Positions 7,732-16,398 of a stretch of 64,000 bases of DNA are shown in pieces. The position numbers and the translations under genes were made by a program. The notes beneath the pieces are model-generated. The model ran no database searches. It worked only from the letters and a program-made list of their open reading frames with translations, and was not told the DNA's origin. The stretch lies in the NCBI RefSeq assembly GCF_002101395.1, contig NZ_CP019706.1:1054001-1118000 (forward strand), given 5' to 3'. Origin of the DNA: Pantoea alhagi (GTDB lineage Bacteria; Pseudomonadota; Gammaproteobacteria; Enterobacterales; Enterobacteriaceae). The first letter of the stretch is position 1. Each line of letters begins with the position of its first letter.

Positions 7732-8727
7732 ATGGAACTCCTTTGCCCGGCAGGAAACTTGCCCGCGCTGAAGGCAGCGATCGAGAACGGAGCAGATGCA
7801 GTTTACATCGGACTGAAAGATGACACTAATGCGCGTCACTTTGCCGGCCTGAACTTTACCGATAAACGTCTGAAAGAAGCGGCGCGCGTGGTACATCAGC
7901 ATCGGCGCAAGCTACATGTTGCCATCAATACTTTCGCCCAGCCGGCAGGATTTAAACGCTGGGAAAATGCGATCGATATGGCCGTGGATAATGGCGCTGA
8001 CGCGTTGATTATTGCCGACCTGGCGATGCTGGAGTATGCCGCTAACCGCTATCCGCATGTTGAGCGGCATGTCTCGGTGCAGGCATCAGCCACTAACCTG
8101 GAAGCGATACGCTTCTACCATCAACATTTCGATGTCGCGCGTGTGGTTTTGCCACGCGTGCTCTCCATACACCAGGTGCGCCAGCTGGCACGTAATACGC
8201 CGGTTCCGCTGGAAGTGTTCGCTTTCGGCAGCCTGTGTATTATGGCGGAAGGACGCTGCTATCTCTCTTCATGGATGACCGGCGAATCGCCTAATACCGT
8301 CGGCGCCTGTTCACCCGCCCGCTTTGTACGCTGGCAGCAAACGCCCACCGGACTGGAGTCGCGCCTGAATGAAGTGCTGATTGATCGTTATGAAGCCCAT
8401 GAAAACGCGGGCTATCCCACCTTATGCAAAGGGCGTTATCAGGTCGATGGAGAACGCTATCATGTTCTGGAAGAACCGACCAGCCTGAACACCCTTGAGT
8501 TATTGCCCGACCTGTTAGCCGCCAATATCGCTTCGGTAAAAATTGAAGGCCGCCAGCGCAGCCCGGCCTATGTCGCGCAGGTTGCCCGCATCTGGCGTCA
8601 GGCTATTGACCGCTGTAAAGCAGAGCCAGGCACTTTTGCTGTTCAGGAAAACTGGATGACGGAATTAGGCGCGCTGGCTGAGGGTACGCAAACCACGCTG
8701 GGTGCTTACCACCGCAAATGGCAATAA
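7732..8727 (+). CDS. ubiU: U32-family Fe-S protein for O2-independent ubiquinone synthesis, UbiU
   Basis: UbiU forms a heterodimer with UbiV and takes part in the anaerobic hydroxylation steps of ubiquinone synthesis, with prephenate as oxygen donor in the current model. The four cysteines that bind its [4Fe-4S] cluster in E. coli are present at the same numbers: C169, C176, C193 and C232. It is 331 residues long, equal to E. coli. The ATG at 7732 is preferred over one at 7714 because CAGGA lies six bases upstream and MELLCPAGN is the conserved N-terminus. ubiV starts nine bases after its stop. Confidence 0.96.
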   Translation: MELLCPAGNLPALKAAIENGADAVYIGLKDDTNARHFAGLNFTDKRLKEAARVVHQHRRKLHVAINTFAQPAGFKRWENAIDMAVDNGADALIIADLAMLEYAANRYPHVERHVSVQASATNLEAIRFYHQHFDVARVVLPRVLSIHQVRQLARNTPVPLEVFAFGSLCIMAEGRCYLSSWMTGESPNTVGACSPARFVRWQQTPTGLESRLNEVLIDRYEAHENAGYPTLCKGRYQVDGERYHVLEEPTSLNTLELLPDLLAANIASVKIEGRQRSPAYVAQVARIWRQAIDRCKAEPGTFAVQENWMTELGALAEGTQTTLGAYHRKWQ

Positions 8728-8736
8728 GGAAACAGC

Positions 8737-9615
8737 ATGAAATATTCTTTAGGGCCGGTACTGTGGTACTGGCCAACCGATACGCTGGCCGATTTTTATC
8801 AGGCCGCAGCACAAAGCAGCGCAGATATTATCTATTTAGGGGAGTCGGTATGCAGCAAACGCCGTGCTACCCGCTTTAATCAATGGATGGAGTTCGCCCG
8901 TCTTCTGGCGCAAAGCGGCAAACAGGTCGTGTTCAGTACGCTGGCGCTGGTACAGTCTGCGTCGGAATTACAGGAGCTCAAACGCTACGTTGATAACGGC
9001 GAGTTCCTGATTGAAGCCAACGATCTGGGCACCGTGAATATGGCGGCGGAGCAGAAGCTTCCCTTTGTGGTCGGCCATGCGCTCAACTGTTATAACGCCG
9101 TTACGCTGCGTATGCTGCTGCGACTTGGCATGACGCGATGGTGTATGCCGGTTGAGCTGTCGCGTGACTGGCTGCTCAATATTCAACAGCAGTGCGACGA
9201 TTTAGGCATTCACGGCAAGTTCGAAACCGAAGTGCTGGCTTATGGTCATCTGCCGCTGGCGTTGTCGGCTCGCTGCTTTACCGCCCGGTCAGAAGATAAG
9301 CCCAAAGATGAATGCGAAACCTGTTGTATTAACTATCCGCAGGGGCGTCGCGTGCTCTCGCAGGAAGATCAGCAGGTTTTTGTGCTGAACGGTATCCAGA
9401 CCATGAGCGGCTACTGTTATAACCTCGGTAACGAGCTGACCAGCATGCATGGCCTGGTAGATGTGGTTCGTCTGTCGCCGGAAGATAAACAGACGTTGGC
9501 GCTTATCGATCGCTTCCGTGCAAATGAAGAAGGCGCGGCCCCATTAATGATGGCGCAACGCAATGACTGCAACGGCTACTGGCGCAAGCTGGCGGGAATG
9601 GCGCTGCAATCATAA
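8737..9615 (+). CDS. ubiV: U32-family Fe-S protein for O2-independent ubiquinone synthesis, UbiV
   Basis: UbiV is the partner of UbiU in the anaerobic ubiquinone pathway. Its [4Fe-4S] ligands C39, C180, C193 and C197 are all conserved, the last two in ECETCC. Its length of 292 residues equals E. coli UbiV. AAGGAAACAGC precedes the ATG. It is the second gene of the ubiUV operon and is followed by a terminator-like hairpin. Confidence 0.96.
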   Translation: MKYSLGPVLWYWPTDTLADFYQAAAQSSADIIYLGESVCSKRRATRFNQWMEFARLLAQSGKQVVFSTLALVQSASELQELKRYVDNGEFLIEANDLGTVNMAAEQKLPFVVGHALNCYNAVTLRMLLRLGMTRWCMPVELSRDWLLNIQQQCDDLGIHGKFETEVLAYGHLPLALSARCFTARSEDKPKDECETCCINYPQGRRVLSQEDQQVFVLNGIQTMSGYCYNLGNELTSMHGLVDVVRLSPEDKQTLALIDRFRANEEGAAPLMMAQRNDCNGYWRKLAGMALQS

Positions 9616-9620
9616 AGCGT

Positions 9621-9653
9621 GGCGCAGCGATCTAACGTTGCGCCCTCTGTTTT
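9621..9653 (+). terminator. Terminator after ubiUV
   Basis: GGCGCA and TGCGCC form the base of a hairpin six bases after the ubiV stop, extended by GCG/CGT, and are followed by CTCTGTTTT. This is consistent with a Rho-independent terminator of moderate strength. Confidence 0.55.
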
Positions 9654-9787
9654 AACGTTCTGCCCGCCGCCGCTTTGCTCTCAGGGCATATTCTGGCTAC
9701 TCTGCTAAAAGTGCAATACGGTAAAGTGCATGCATGATTTTTTACAAGGCTGACGCTTTCGGCCTGTAGCCAACAAAGTGAGCAGAT

Positions 9788-10798
9788 ATGTCTGAGAAAA
9801 AAAGTGTTCCTCTGTCAGTACTCGATTTGGCACCGATCCCGCAAGGCGCCTCGCCGCGTGATGCTTTCCACGCCTCGCTGGCGCTGGCACAGCAGGCAGA
9901 AGAATTAGGCTTCCATCGCTACTGGCTGGCGGAACATCACAATATGACCGGCATTGCCAGCGCGGCTACATCCGTGCTGATCGGTTATCTGGCAGCAAAT
10001 ACCAAAACGCTGCGCCTCGGCTCAGGCGGTATTATGTTGCCTAACCATGCGCCGCTGGTGATTGCTGAACAGTTCGGCACGCTGGAATCGCTTTATCCTG
10101 GCCGTATCGATCTTGGTCTGGGGCGCGCTCCAGGCTCCGATCAGCGCACCATGATGGCGTTACGTCGTTATCAAAACCCGAATATGGTTGATAGCTTCCC
10201 GGAAGATGTGGAAACGCTGATTGCCTGGTTTGACGCAGAGAAAGACGCGCAGCCGCCGGTGCAGCCAGTGCCAGGCCTGGGTTTGAAAATTCCGGTCTGG
10301 TTATTGGGTTCCAGTCTGTACAGCGCACAGCTGGCAGCAAAGCTGGGACTGCCATTTGCCTTTGCTTCCCATTTTGCGCCCGACCTGCTTTTCCAGGCGT
10401 TGCATATGTATCGTGAGAACTTCCAGCCCTCTGCGCGTCTGGATAAGCCTTACGCTATCGTCTGTATCAATATTGTCGCGGCTGATAGCGAACGGGAAGC
10501 CCGCTTCCTGTTTACCTCTATGCAGCAGCAGTTTATCAATCTGCGCCGGGGTCAACCGGGCCCGCTACCGCCGCCGGTAGAGAATATGGATCATCTCTGG
10601 ACGCCGTCGGAGCAGTATGGTGTTCAGCAGGCGCTGAGTATGTCAGTGGTCGGCGATCTCACGAAGGTACAGCACGGGCTGGCGGCTTTGATCCGTGAAA
10701 CTCAGGCGGATGAAATTATGGTTAACGGCCAAATTTTCGATAGTCAGGCCCGTCTGCGCTCGTTTGAACTGGCAATGCAGGCCGCCCGCTCCCTGTAA
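9788..10798 (+). CDS. yhbW: Luciferase-like (LLM class) flavin-dependent oxidoreductase YhbW
   Basis: YhbW belongs to the bacterial luciferase-like monooxygenase superfamily, a TIM-barrel that uses reduced flavin. Typical segments are WLAEHHNMTGIASAA (about residues 46-60) and DLGLGRAPGSDQ (about 112-123). It has 336 residues (E. coli 335). The substrate is unknown. It stands alone behind the ubiUV terminator, with its own strong terminator shared with deaD. In E. coli the tryptophan permease gene mtr lies between yhbW and deaD; it is absent here. Confidence 0.92.
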   Translation: MSEKKSVPLSVLDLAPIPQGASPRDAFHASLALAQQAEELGFHRYWLAEHHNMTGIASAATSVLIGYLAANTKTLRLGSGGIMLPNHAPLVIAEQFGTLESLYPGRIDLGLGRAPGSDQRTMMALRRYQNPNMVDSFPEDVETLIAWFDAEKDAQPPVQPVPGLGLKIPVWLLGSSLYSAQLAAKLGLPFAFASHFAPDLLFQALHMYRENFQPSARLDKPYAIVCINIVAADSEREARFLFTSMQQQFINLRRGQPGPLPPPVENMDHLWTPSEQYGVQQALSMSVVGDLTKVQHGLAALIRETQADEIMVNGQIFDSQARLRSFELAMQAARSL

Positions 10799-10818
10799 TC
10801 ATCCTGAATAACAGACAT

Positions 10819-10848
10819 AAAAAAACCAGCCTTTCGGCTGGTTTTTTA
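10819..10848. terminator. Bidirectional terminator between yhbW and deaD
   Basis: AACCAGCC, a short TTTC loop and GGCTGGTT form a stem flanked by A and T runs on both sides. It can end yhbW on the plus strand and deaD on the minus strand. Confidence 0.9.
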
Positions 10849-10863
10849 TTTCACGCTTAGCGA

Positions 10864-12792
10864 TTAGTAATCGCGACGGCGTACTGCGCCTGTACCGGTG
10901 CTCTCTTCACGACGCGGTCCACGGCTGGCACCGTCACGGTTACCGCTACTGCGCGCGCCGGCACCTTCACGACGCTCGCCGAAACGACGACCGCCTTCAC
11001 GACCAGCGCCGCCTTCACGACCAGCACCGCCGAAGCCGCCACGACCGCCAGGACGACGCTCACCGCCGCGCTCACCGCCACGTTCAGAACGCTCACGCGG
11101 CTGCGCATCACCCATCAGCTGCATATTCATCGGTTTATTCAGAATACGCGTGCGGGTGAAGTGCTGCAGGATTTCACCCGGCATGCCTTTCGGCAGCTCG
11201 ATAGTGGAGTGAGAAGCAAACAGCTTGATGTTACCAATGTAACGGCTGCTGATGTCGCCTTCGTTAGCGATAGCGCCAACGATATGACGCACTTCGACGC
11301 CATCATCACGACCCACTTCGATACGATACAGTTCCATATCGCCAACGTCACGACGCTCGCGACGCGGACGATCGCCACCTTCACGGCTGTCACGGCTGTC
11401 ACGACCTTCGCGTGCTTCACGCGGGCTACGACGCTCATCACGCTCACGGAATTCACGACGCTGCGGACGCGGAGCTTCCGGCGGCACAATCAGCGGACGT
11501 TCGCCCTGTGCCATTTTCAACAGTGCGGCAGCCAGCGTTTCCATTTCCAGATCGTTTTCCGGCGACAGCTTGCTCAGCAGGGCACGGTACTGGTCCAGAT
11601 CGCTACTTTCCAGCTGCTGCTGTACTTTCGCGGCGAATTTTTCCAGACGACGCGCGCTCAGCAGCTCTCCGTTCGGCAGTTCTACTTCCGGGATCGTCAG
11701 CTTCATGGTGCGCTCGATGTTGCGCAGCAGGCGACGTTCACGGTTTTCTACGAACAGCAGCGCACGGCCAGCACGGCCAGCACGACCGGTACGGCCGATA
11801 CGGTGAACGTAAGACTCTGAATCCATAGGGATGTCATAGTTTACCACCAGGCTGATACGCTCAACGTCAAGACCACGCGCCGCTACGTCAGTGGCGATCA
11901 GGATATCCAGACGACCATCTTTCAGACGTTCCAGCGTCTGCTCACGCAGTGCCTGATTCATATCGCCGTTCAACGCAGCGCTGCTGTAGCCGCTACGCTC
12001 CAGCGCTTCAGCAACTTCCAGCGTGGCGTTTTTAGTACGTACGAAAATAATCGCCGCATCAAAATCTTCAGCTTCCAGGAAGCGAACCAGCGCATCGGTC
12101 TTACGACCCCATACAGTCCAGTAGCTCTGGCTGATGTCAGGACGCGTGGTAACGCTGCTCTGGATACGCACTTCCTGCGGATCCTTCATAAAGCGACGCG
12201 TAATACGGCGAATCGCTTCCGGCATGGTGGCAGAGAACAGTGCGGTCTGATGACCTTCCGGAATCTGCGCCATGATGGTTTCTACGTCTTCGATAAAGCC
12301 CATGCGCAGCATTTCATCTGCTTCGTCCAGCACCAGGCCACGCAGGTTAGACAGATCCAGCGTACCGCGTTTCAGGTGATCCAGCAGACGACCCGGCGTA
12401 CCGACGACGATCTGCGGACCCTGGCGCAGCGCACGCAGCTGCACGTCATAACGTTGACCACCGTACAGAGCCAGTACGTTAACGCCATGCATATGTTTAG
12501 AAAATTCGTTGCACGCTTCTGCAACCTGCACCGCCAGCTCACGCGTCGGTGCCAGCACCAGAATCTGCGGTGCTTTCAGTTCAGGGTCGAGGTTATGCAG
12601 CAGCGGTAAGGAGAACGCTGCAGTTTTACCGCTACCGGTTTGTGCCATACCCAGTACATCGCGGCCTTCCAGCAGATGTGGGATACAGGCGGCCTGAATG
12701 GGTGAAGGCTTTTCATAGCCCAGGTCATTCAGTGCTTTAAGGATGAATTCGTTAAGACCCAGATCGGAAAAAGTGGTTTGGATATCAGTCAT
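10864..12792 (-). CDS. deaD: Cold-shock DEAD-box ATP-dependent RNA helicase DeaD (CsdA)
   Basis: DeaD unwinds structured RNA, helps 50S assembly at low temperature and joins the cold degradosome. Motif I AQTGSGKT is at residues 50-57, DEAD at 156-159, SAT near 190 and HRIGRTGRAGR near 325. An RNA-binding domain follows (about 480-560), then a disordered Arg/Gly tail built of irregular GGERRGG/REGG units. It has 642 residues (E. coli 629). ATG at 12792 gives the conserved MTDIQTTFSDLGL. An in-frame TTG at 12801 lies nearer the AAGAGG ribosome site, so the start is uncertain by three residues. A short leader ORF (yrbN-like) ends 16 bases upstream. Confidence 0.96.
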   Translation of the reverse strand: MTDIQTTFSDLGLNEFILKALNDLGYEKPSPIQAACIPHLLEGRDVLGMAQTGSGKTAAFSLPLLHNLDPELKAPQILVLAPTRELAVQVAEACNEFSKHMHGVNVLALYGGQRYDVQLRALRQGPQIVVGTPGRLLDHLKRGTLDLSNLRGLVLDEADEMLRMGFIEDVETIMAQIPEGHQTALFSATMPEAIRRITRRFMKDPQEVRIQSSVTTRPDISQSYWTVWGRKTDALVRFLEAEDFDAAIIFVRTKNATLEVAEALERSGYSSAALNGDMNQALREQTLERLKDGRLDILIATDVAARGLDVERISLVVNYDIPMDSESYVHRIGRTGRAGRAGRALLFVENRERRLLRNIERTMKLTIPEVELPNGELLSARRLEKFAAKVQQQLESSDLDQYRALLSKLSPENDLEMETLAAALLKMAQGERPLIVPPEAPRPQRREFRERDERRSPREAREGRDSRDSREGGDRPRRERRDVGDMELYRIEVGRDDGVEVRHIVGAIANEGDISSRYIGNIKLFASHSTIELPKGMPGEILQHFTRTRILNKPMNMQLMGDAQPRERSERGGERGGERRPGGRGGFGGAGREGGAGREGGRRFGERREGAGARSSGNRDGASRGPRREESTGTGAVRRRDY

Positions 12793-12808
12793 GTAGTACA
12801 AGTGCCTC

Positions 12809-12865
12809 TTAGATTACGGCGGCCAGTCTACATAACTCATCCTGAAAATATGCAATCATTTTCAT
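12809..12865 (-). CDS. yrbN: YrbN-like 18-residue leader ORF before deaD
   Basis: An 18-codon ORF lies between nlpI and deaD and reads MKMIAYFQDELCRLAAVI. The DELCRLAA block corresponds to the small protein YrbN that overlaps the deaD start in E. coli. Here a TAA ends the frame 16 bases before the deaD ATG, so the peptide is about eight residues shorter and no longer overlaps. The stop codon overlaps the deaD ribosome site (TAAGAGG), which suggests translational coupling. No clear Shine-Dalgarno precedes its own ATG; a second ATG lies two codons in. The comparison with E. coli YrbN is from memory. Confidence 0.5.
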   Translation of the reverse strand: MKMIAYFQDELCRLAAVI

Positions 12866-12906
12866 TGAAAAATGTGAACCGGCTCAAATTAGATGTTTTG
12901 ACGAAC

Positions 12907-12936
12907 AAAAAAGCCGTCACCCCGGAAGGTGATGAC
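12907..12936 (-). terminator. Terminator after nlpI
   Basis: On the minus strand GTCATCACC, a TTCCGG loop and GGTGACGGC form a nine-pair stem with one mismatch, followed by six T. It lies 35 bases after the nlpI stop, so deaD probably has its own promoter between here and yrbN. Confidence 0.75.
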
Positions 12937-12970
12937 ATTTTTTACAAAAATGGACTCAGGTGTTCGTCAG

Positions 12971-13855
12971 CTATTGCTGGTCAGATTCTGTTAAATCGTC
13001 TTGTGTCTGGCCTAACAGCGCCAGTTCCAACAATGCGTATCGGTGCTCAACAAAGTTATGTACGTTGTTAGCAACCGCCAGTTTGAACAACGCTTCCGCG
13101 CTGTCCTTCTCCCCCAGACTTAGGTAGTACTTACCTAAATAGAAGTTGGTTTCACTGAGATGTTCAGCGAGCGAGGTGTTATCCGGTGCGTCCGCCTTGA
13201 GACGTTCCATCAGCGTTTTTTCACTGATGTCGCCAAGGTAGAACTCGACAATATTCCATCCCCATTGATCGCGGTCCGCCCTGTCGTAACGCTGTTTCAG
13301 CGCCACTTTCGCCTTATCGGCATCTATCTCTTGTTCATCGAGATAAAGCCACAGGCTGCGGAAAGGATCGTTAGGATCGTCTTGATAAAACGCCAGCAGA
13401 TCATCTTGCGCTAACTTGTATCGTCCGCCGTAATAGAGGGCGATACCACGGTTTAAATGCGCATAATTGTAAGTTGGATCAAGCTCAAGTACAGAATCAA
13501 ACGCTTCATAGGCGGCATCAAAGTTGCCCGCCTGCGTTAAGTATATACCTAAATAATTAAATACTTCAGGCATATCTGGTCTTATAGACAGCGCTTGCGA
13601 AAAATCGTTCCGCGCTAATGCCCTCAGACCTAAGCTATCATACAACACTCCGCGCTCATATAATAGCTGTGCACGCTCATCATCGGTCAGTGCCCGACTG
13701 GCAAGAATTTGTTCCATGCGCGCCAGGATGACTTCCTGTTGCAGAGTTGGCTGTAGCGGAACCGCCAGCACATCGCTCTTACGCCAATTTGAGTTGCTGC
13801 ATCCTGCCAGCGTGATAGCTGTCGCAACGAAACACCAGCGCAAAAAAGGCTTCAT
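12971..13855 (-). CDS. nlpI: Outer-membrane lipoprotein NlpI with TPR repeats
   Basis: NlpI is an outer-membrane lipoprotein that scaffolds peptidoglycan hydrolases and recruits the protease Prc. The signal peptide ends in the lipobox LAGC with the lipidated cysteine at C19. Tetratricopeptide repeats occupy most of the mature chain, for example PEVFNYLGIYLTQAGNFDAA and the following PTYNYAHLNRGIALYYGGRY. It has 294 residues, equal to E. coli. It follows pnp after 126 bases that contain a stable hairpin. Confidence 0.96.
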   Translation of the reverse strand: MKPFLRWCFVATAITLAGCSNSNWRKSDVLAVPLQPTLQQEVILARMEQILASRALTDDERAQLLYERGVLYDSLGLRALARNDFSQALSIRPDMPEVFNYLGIYLTQAGNFDAAYEAFDSVLELDPTYNYAHLNRGIALYYGGRYKLAQDDLLAFYQDDPNDPFRSLWLYLDEQEIDADKAKVALKQRYDRADRDQWGWNIVEFYLGDISEKTLMERLKADAPDNTSLAEHLSETNFYLGKYYLSLGEKDSAEALFKLAVANNVHNFVEHRYALLELALLGQTQDDLTESDQQ

Positions 13856-13939
13856 TTCCCACTCCCGAATACCAACATTGGGATGTACGTCCTGTCATCC
13901 GCCTGCCATGCACAAGGATTCCCGCCCTCGCAACGAAAC

Positions 13940-13964
13940 AGCTCTCCCCACTGGGGGGAGAGCT
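13940..13964 (-). terminator. Hairpin between pnp and nlpI
   Basis: AGCTCTCCCC and GGGGAGAGCT form a near-perfect stem 18 bases after the pnp stop. The minus-strand tail GTTTCGTT is only partly T-rich. It may act as a weak terminator or protect the pnp mRNA 3' end. Confidence 0.5.
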
Positions 13965-13981
13965 CAATGTCGAACGCGCTT

Positions 13982-16111
13982 TTACTCTGCTTCAGGGTTA
14001 ACGGCTGCAGTTTCTGCCTGCGGCTGCTGTTCTGAGGCTTCTTTAATGCTCAGACGTACACGGCCCTGACGGTCCACTTCCAGTACCTTAACCGGTACTT
14101 CCTGGCCCATCTGCAGGTAGTCGGTTACTTTCTCAACGCGCTTGTCGGCGATTTGAGAAATATGAACCAGACCTTCTTTACCGCCGCCAATTGCAACGAA
14201 GGCACCGAAGTCAACGATACGTGTAACTTTACCGTTGTAGATGCGGCCCACTTCGATCTCTGCCGTGATCTCTTCGATACGACGGATAGCATGCTGCGCT
14301 TTGTCACCGTCGGTCGCAGCGATTTTCACCGTACCGTCATCTTCGATTTCGATAGTGGTGCCGGTCTCTTCAGTCAGAGCACGGATTACGGAACCGCCTT
14401 TACCGATCACATCCTTGATTTTGTCCGGATTGATCTTGATGGTATGGATACGCGGTGCAAACTCAGAGATATCACCACGCGGCGTGCTGATAGCCTGCTC
14501 CATCACGCCCAGAATGTGCAGACGCGCACCTTTGGCCTGATTCAGCGCAGCCTGCATGATTTCGCGGGTAATGCCTTCAATTTTGATATCCATCTGCAGC
14601 GCGGTGATACCTTCACGGCTACCAGCGACTTTAAAGTCCATATCGCCAAGGTGATCTTCATCGCCCAGGATATCGGACAGAACCACATAACGGTCGCCTT
14701 CTTTCACCAGGCCCATCGCGATACCGGCTACGGCCGCTTTGATCGGCACGCCAGCATCCATCAGCGCCAGAGATGCGCCACAGACGGAAGCCATAGAAGA
14801 AGAACCGTTAGATTCGGTGATTTCAGATACCACGCGCACGGTATACGGGAATTCATCCAGTTTCGGCATTACTGCCAGTACACCGCGTTTAGCCAGACGA
14901 CCATGGCCGATTTCACGACGCTTCGGTGAACCTACCATTCCGGTCTCGCCTACGGAGTACGGAGGGAAGTTATAGTGGAACAGGAAGTTATCGGTACGCT
15001 CGCCCATCAGCTCATCAAGGCTCTGAGCATCACGTGCGGTACCCAGCGTTGCGGCAACCAGCGCCTGCGTTTCACCACGGGTAAACAGAGCGGAACCATG
15101 AGTACGCGGCAGCACGCCAGTACGAACGTCCAGACCACGAATCATATCTTTTTCACGGCCATCGATACGCGGTTCGCCGTTCAGAACACGGCTGCGCACC
15201 ACGTTTTTCTCGATGTTGTGCAGAATGTCGCTGATCTCGCCATCATCCAGCGTCTCATCTTCCGCCAGCAACGCTGCGATGGTTTCTGATTTGATCAGAT
15301 CAACCTGCGCATAGCGCTCCTGCTTTTCAGTGATACGGTAAGCATCGCTAAGACGGGATTCGGCCAGAGCCGCGATACGTGCGTTCAGCGCCTGGTTAAC
15401 AGCTTCAGGCTGCCAGTCCCAACGCGGTTTGCCTGCTTCAGCAACCAGCGCATTGATGTTTTCAATAACGACCTGCTGTTGCTCATGGCCGAAAACAACC
15501 GCGCCCAGCATCTGCTCTTCAGTCAGGATATCCGCTTCGGACTCCACCATCAGCACTGCGCCCTGAGTACCTGCAACCACCAGGTCCAGACGAGACTGTT
15601 TAATCTCATCAGAAGTTGGGTTCAGCACATACTGATCGTTGATGTAGCCTACGCGAGCGGCGCCAATCGGGCCGTTAAACGGCATACCAGACAGGCTCAG
15701 CGCGGCAGAAGCACCAATCATTGCAACGATATCAGGGTTAACCTGCGGGTTTACTGATACCACAGTGGCGATAACCTGAACTTCGTTAACGAAGCCTTCC
15801 GGGAACAGCGGACGAACCGGGCGGTCAATCAGACGCGCAATCAGGGTTTCGCCTTCGCTTGGACGGCCTTCACGGCGGAAGAAACTTCCCGGGATACGAC
15901 CGGCAGCGTAAGTACGCTCCTGATAGTTTACGGTCAGCGGAAAGAAGTCCTGACCGGCTTTCGCCTTTTTCTGACCAACAACGGTAACAAATACAGCGGT
16001 ATCATCCATGCTGACCATAACGGCAGCAGTGGCCTGGCGAGCCATCATACCGGTCTCAAGCGTCACGGTATGCTGACCATACTGGAATTTACGAATAATC
16101 GGATTTAGCAA
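13982..16111 (-). CDS. pnp: Polyribonucleotide nucleotidyltransferase (PNPase)
   Basis: PNPase degrades RNA 3' to 5' phosphorolytically and is part of the RNA degradosome. Two RNase PH core domains, the second with the catalytic segment LGDEDHLGDMDFKVAGS near residue 485-500, are separated by a helical linker. They are followed by a KH domain (KIKDVIGKGGSVIRAL, about 555-570) and a C-terminal S1 domain (VGRIYNGKVTRIVDFGAFV). It has 709 residues against 711. Its leader holds an RNase III-type stem-loop, as expected for the known autoregulation. It lies downstream of rpsO. Confidence 0.98.
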   Translation of the reverse strand: MLNPIIRKFQYGQHTVTLETGMMARQATAAVMVSMDDTAVFVTVVGQKKAKAGQDFFPLTVNYQERTYAAGRIPGSFFRREGRPSEGETLIARLIDRPVRPLFPEGFVNEVQVIATVVSVNPQVNPDIVAMIGASAALSLSGMPFNGPIGAARVGYINDQYVLNPTSDEIKQSRLDLVVAGTQGAVLMVESEADILTEEQMLGAVVFGHEQQQVVIENINALVAEAGKPRWDWQPEAVNQALNARIAALAESRLSDAYRITEKQERYAQVDLIKSETIAALLAEDETLDDGEISDILHNIEKNVVRSRVLNGEPRIDGREKDMIRGLDVRTGVLPRTHGSALFTRGETQALVAATLGTARDAQSLDELMGERTDNFLFHYNFPPYSVGETGMVGSPKRREIGHGRLAKRGVLAVMPKLDEFPYTVRVVSEITESNGSSSMASVCGASLALMDAGVPIKAAVAGIAMGLVKEGDRYVVLSDILGDEDHLGDMDFKVAGSREGITALQMDIKIEGITREIMQAALNQAKGARLHILGVMEQAISTPRGDISEFAPRIHTIKINPDKIKDVIGKGGSVIRALTEETGTTIEIEDDGTVKIAATDGDKAQHAIRRIEEITAEIEVGRIYNGKVTRIVDFGAFVAIGGGKEGLVHISQIADKRVEKVTDYLQMGQEVPVKVLEVDRQGRVRLSIKEASEQQPQAETAAVNPEAE

Positions 16112-16186
16112 AATGACTTCCTTTACGTCAAAGCAGGCACATAAAGCTTGCCTGCAGTGGGTTTTAAACCTTTATTGCATCCTCGC

Positions 16187-16235
16187 GACTAATGACAATC
16201 CTTATACCTGTCGGGCATAAAGTCTCTCATTAGCC
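16187..16235 (-). promoter_or_regulatory. pnp leader stem-loop (RNase III processing site)
   Basis: On the minus strand an arm beginning GGCTAATGA and ending TTTATGCC faces an arm beginning GGTATAAGG and ending TCATTAGTC, with a CGACA loop. This forms a long imperfect hairpin about 75-125 bases before the pnp ATG. E. coli PNPase represses its own synthesis after RNase III cuts an equivalent leader hairpin. The structure is seen here; the role is inferred. Confidence 0.75.
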
Positions 16236-16280
16236 GCGCGAACCTCTGCAAATAAAGATCACATACTGCAACAATACAAT

Positions 16281-16310
16281 AGATTGCTATGGATTGCTGC
16301 GGATTGCTTG
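16281..16310. repeat. Three tandem 10-bp repeats in the rpsO-pnp gap
   Basis: The decamer (A/G)GATTGCTNN occurs three times in direct succession (16281-16290, 16291-16300, 16301-16310), directly beside the rpsO terminator. A fourth degenerate copy may precede it. A period of one helical turn could suit protein binding, but no regulator is evident. Confidence 0.6.
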
Positions 16311-16340
16311 AAAAAAGGGGCCCGGAGGCCCCTTTTCTTT
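16311..16340. terminator. rpsO terminator
   Basis: GGGGCC and GGCCCC (loop CGGA) form a GC-rich stem flanked by A6 and a T-rich tract on both sides. On the minus strand it ends rpsO transcripts ahead of pnp. On the plus strand it could also end a transcript such as a SraG/PsrO-type RNA. Confidence 0.85.
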
Positions 16341-16398
16341 CGAAACTTGCACCATACCGTTCTGATAGCGTATTCGCCATAAAACAGCATGTTAAGAC

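Noticed and set aside
10960..11100. Repetitive stretch at the deaD 3' end considered as a separate repeat element
   Set aside because: It encodes the Arg/Gly-rich tail of DeaD in frame, a normal feature of the family.
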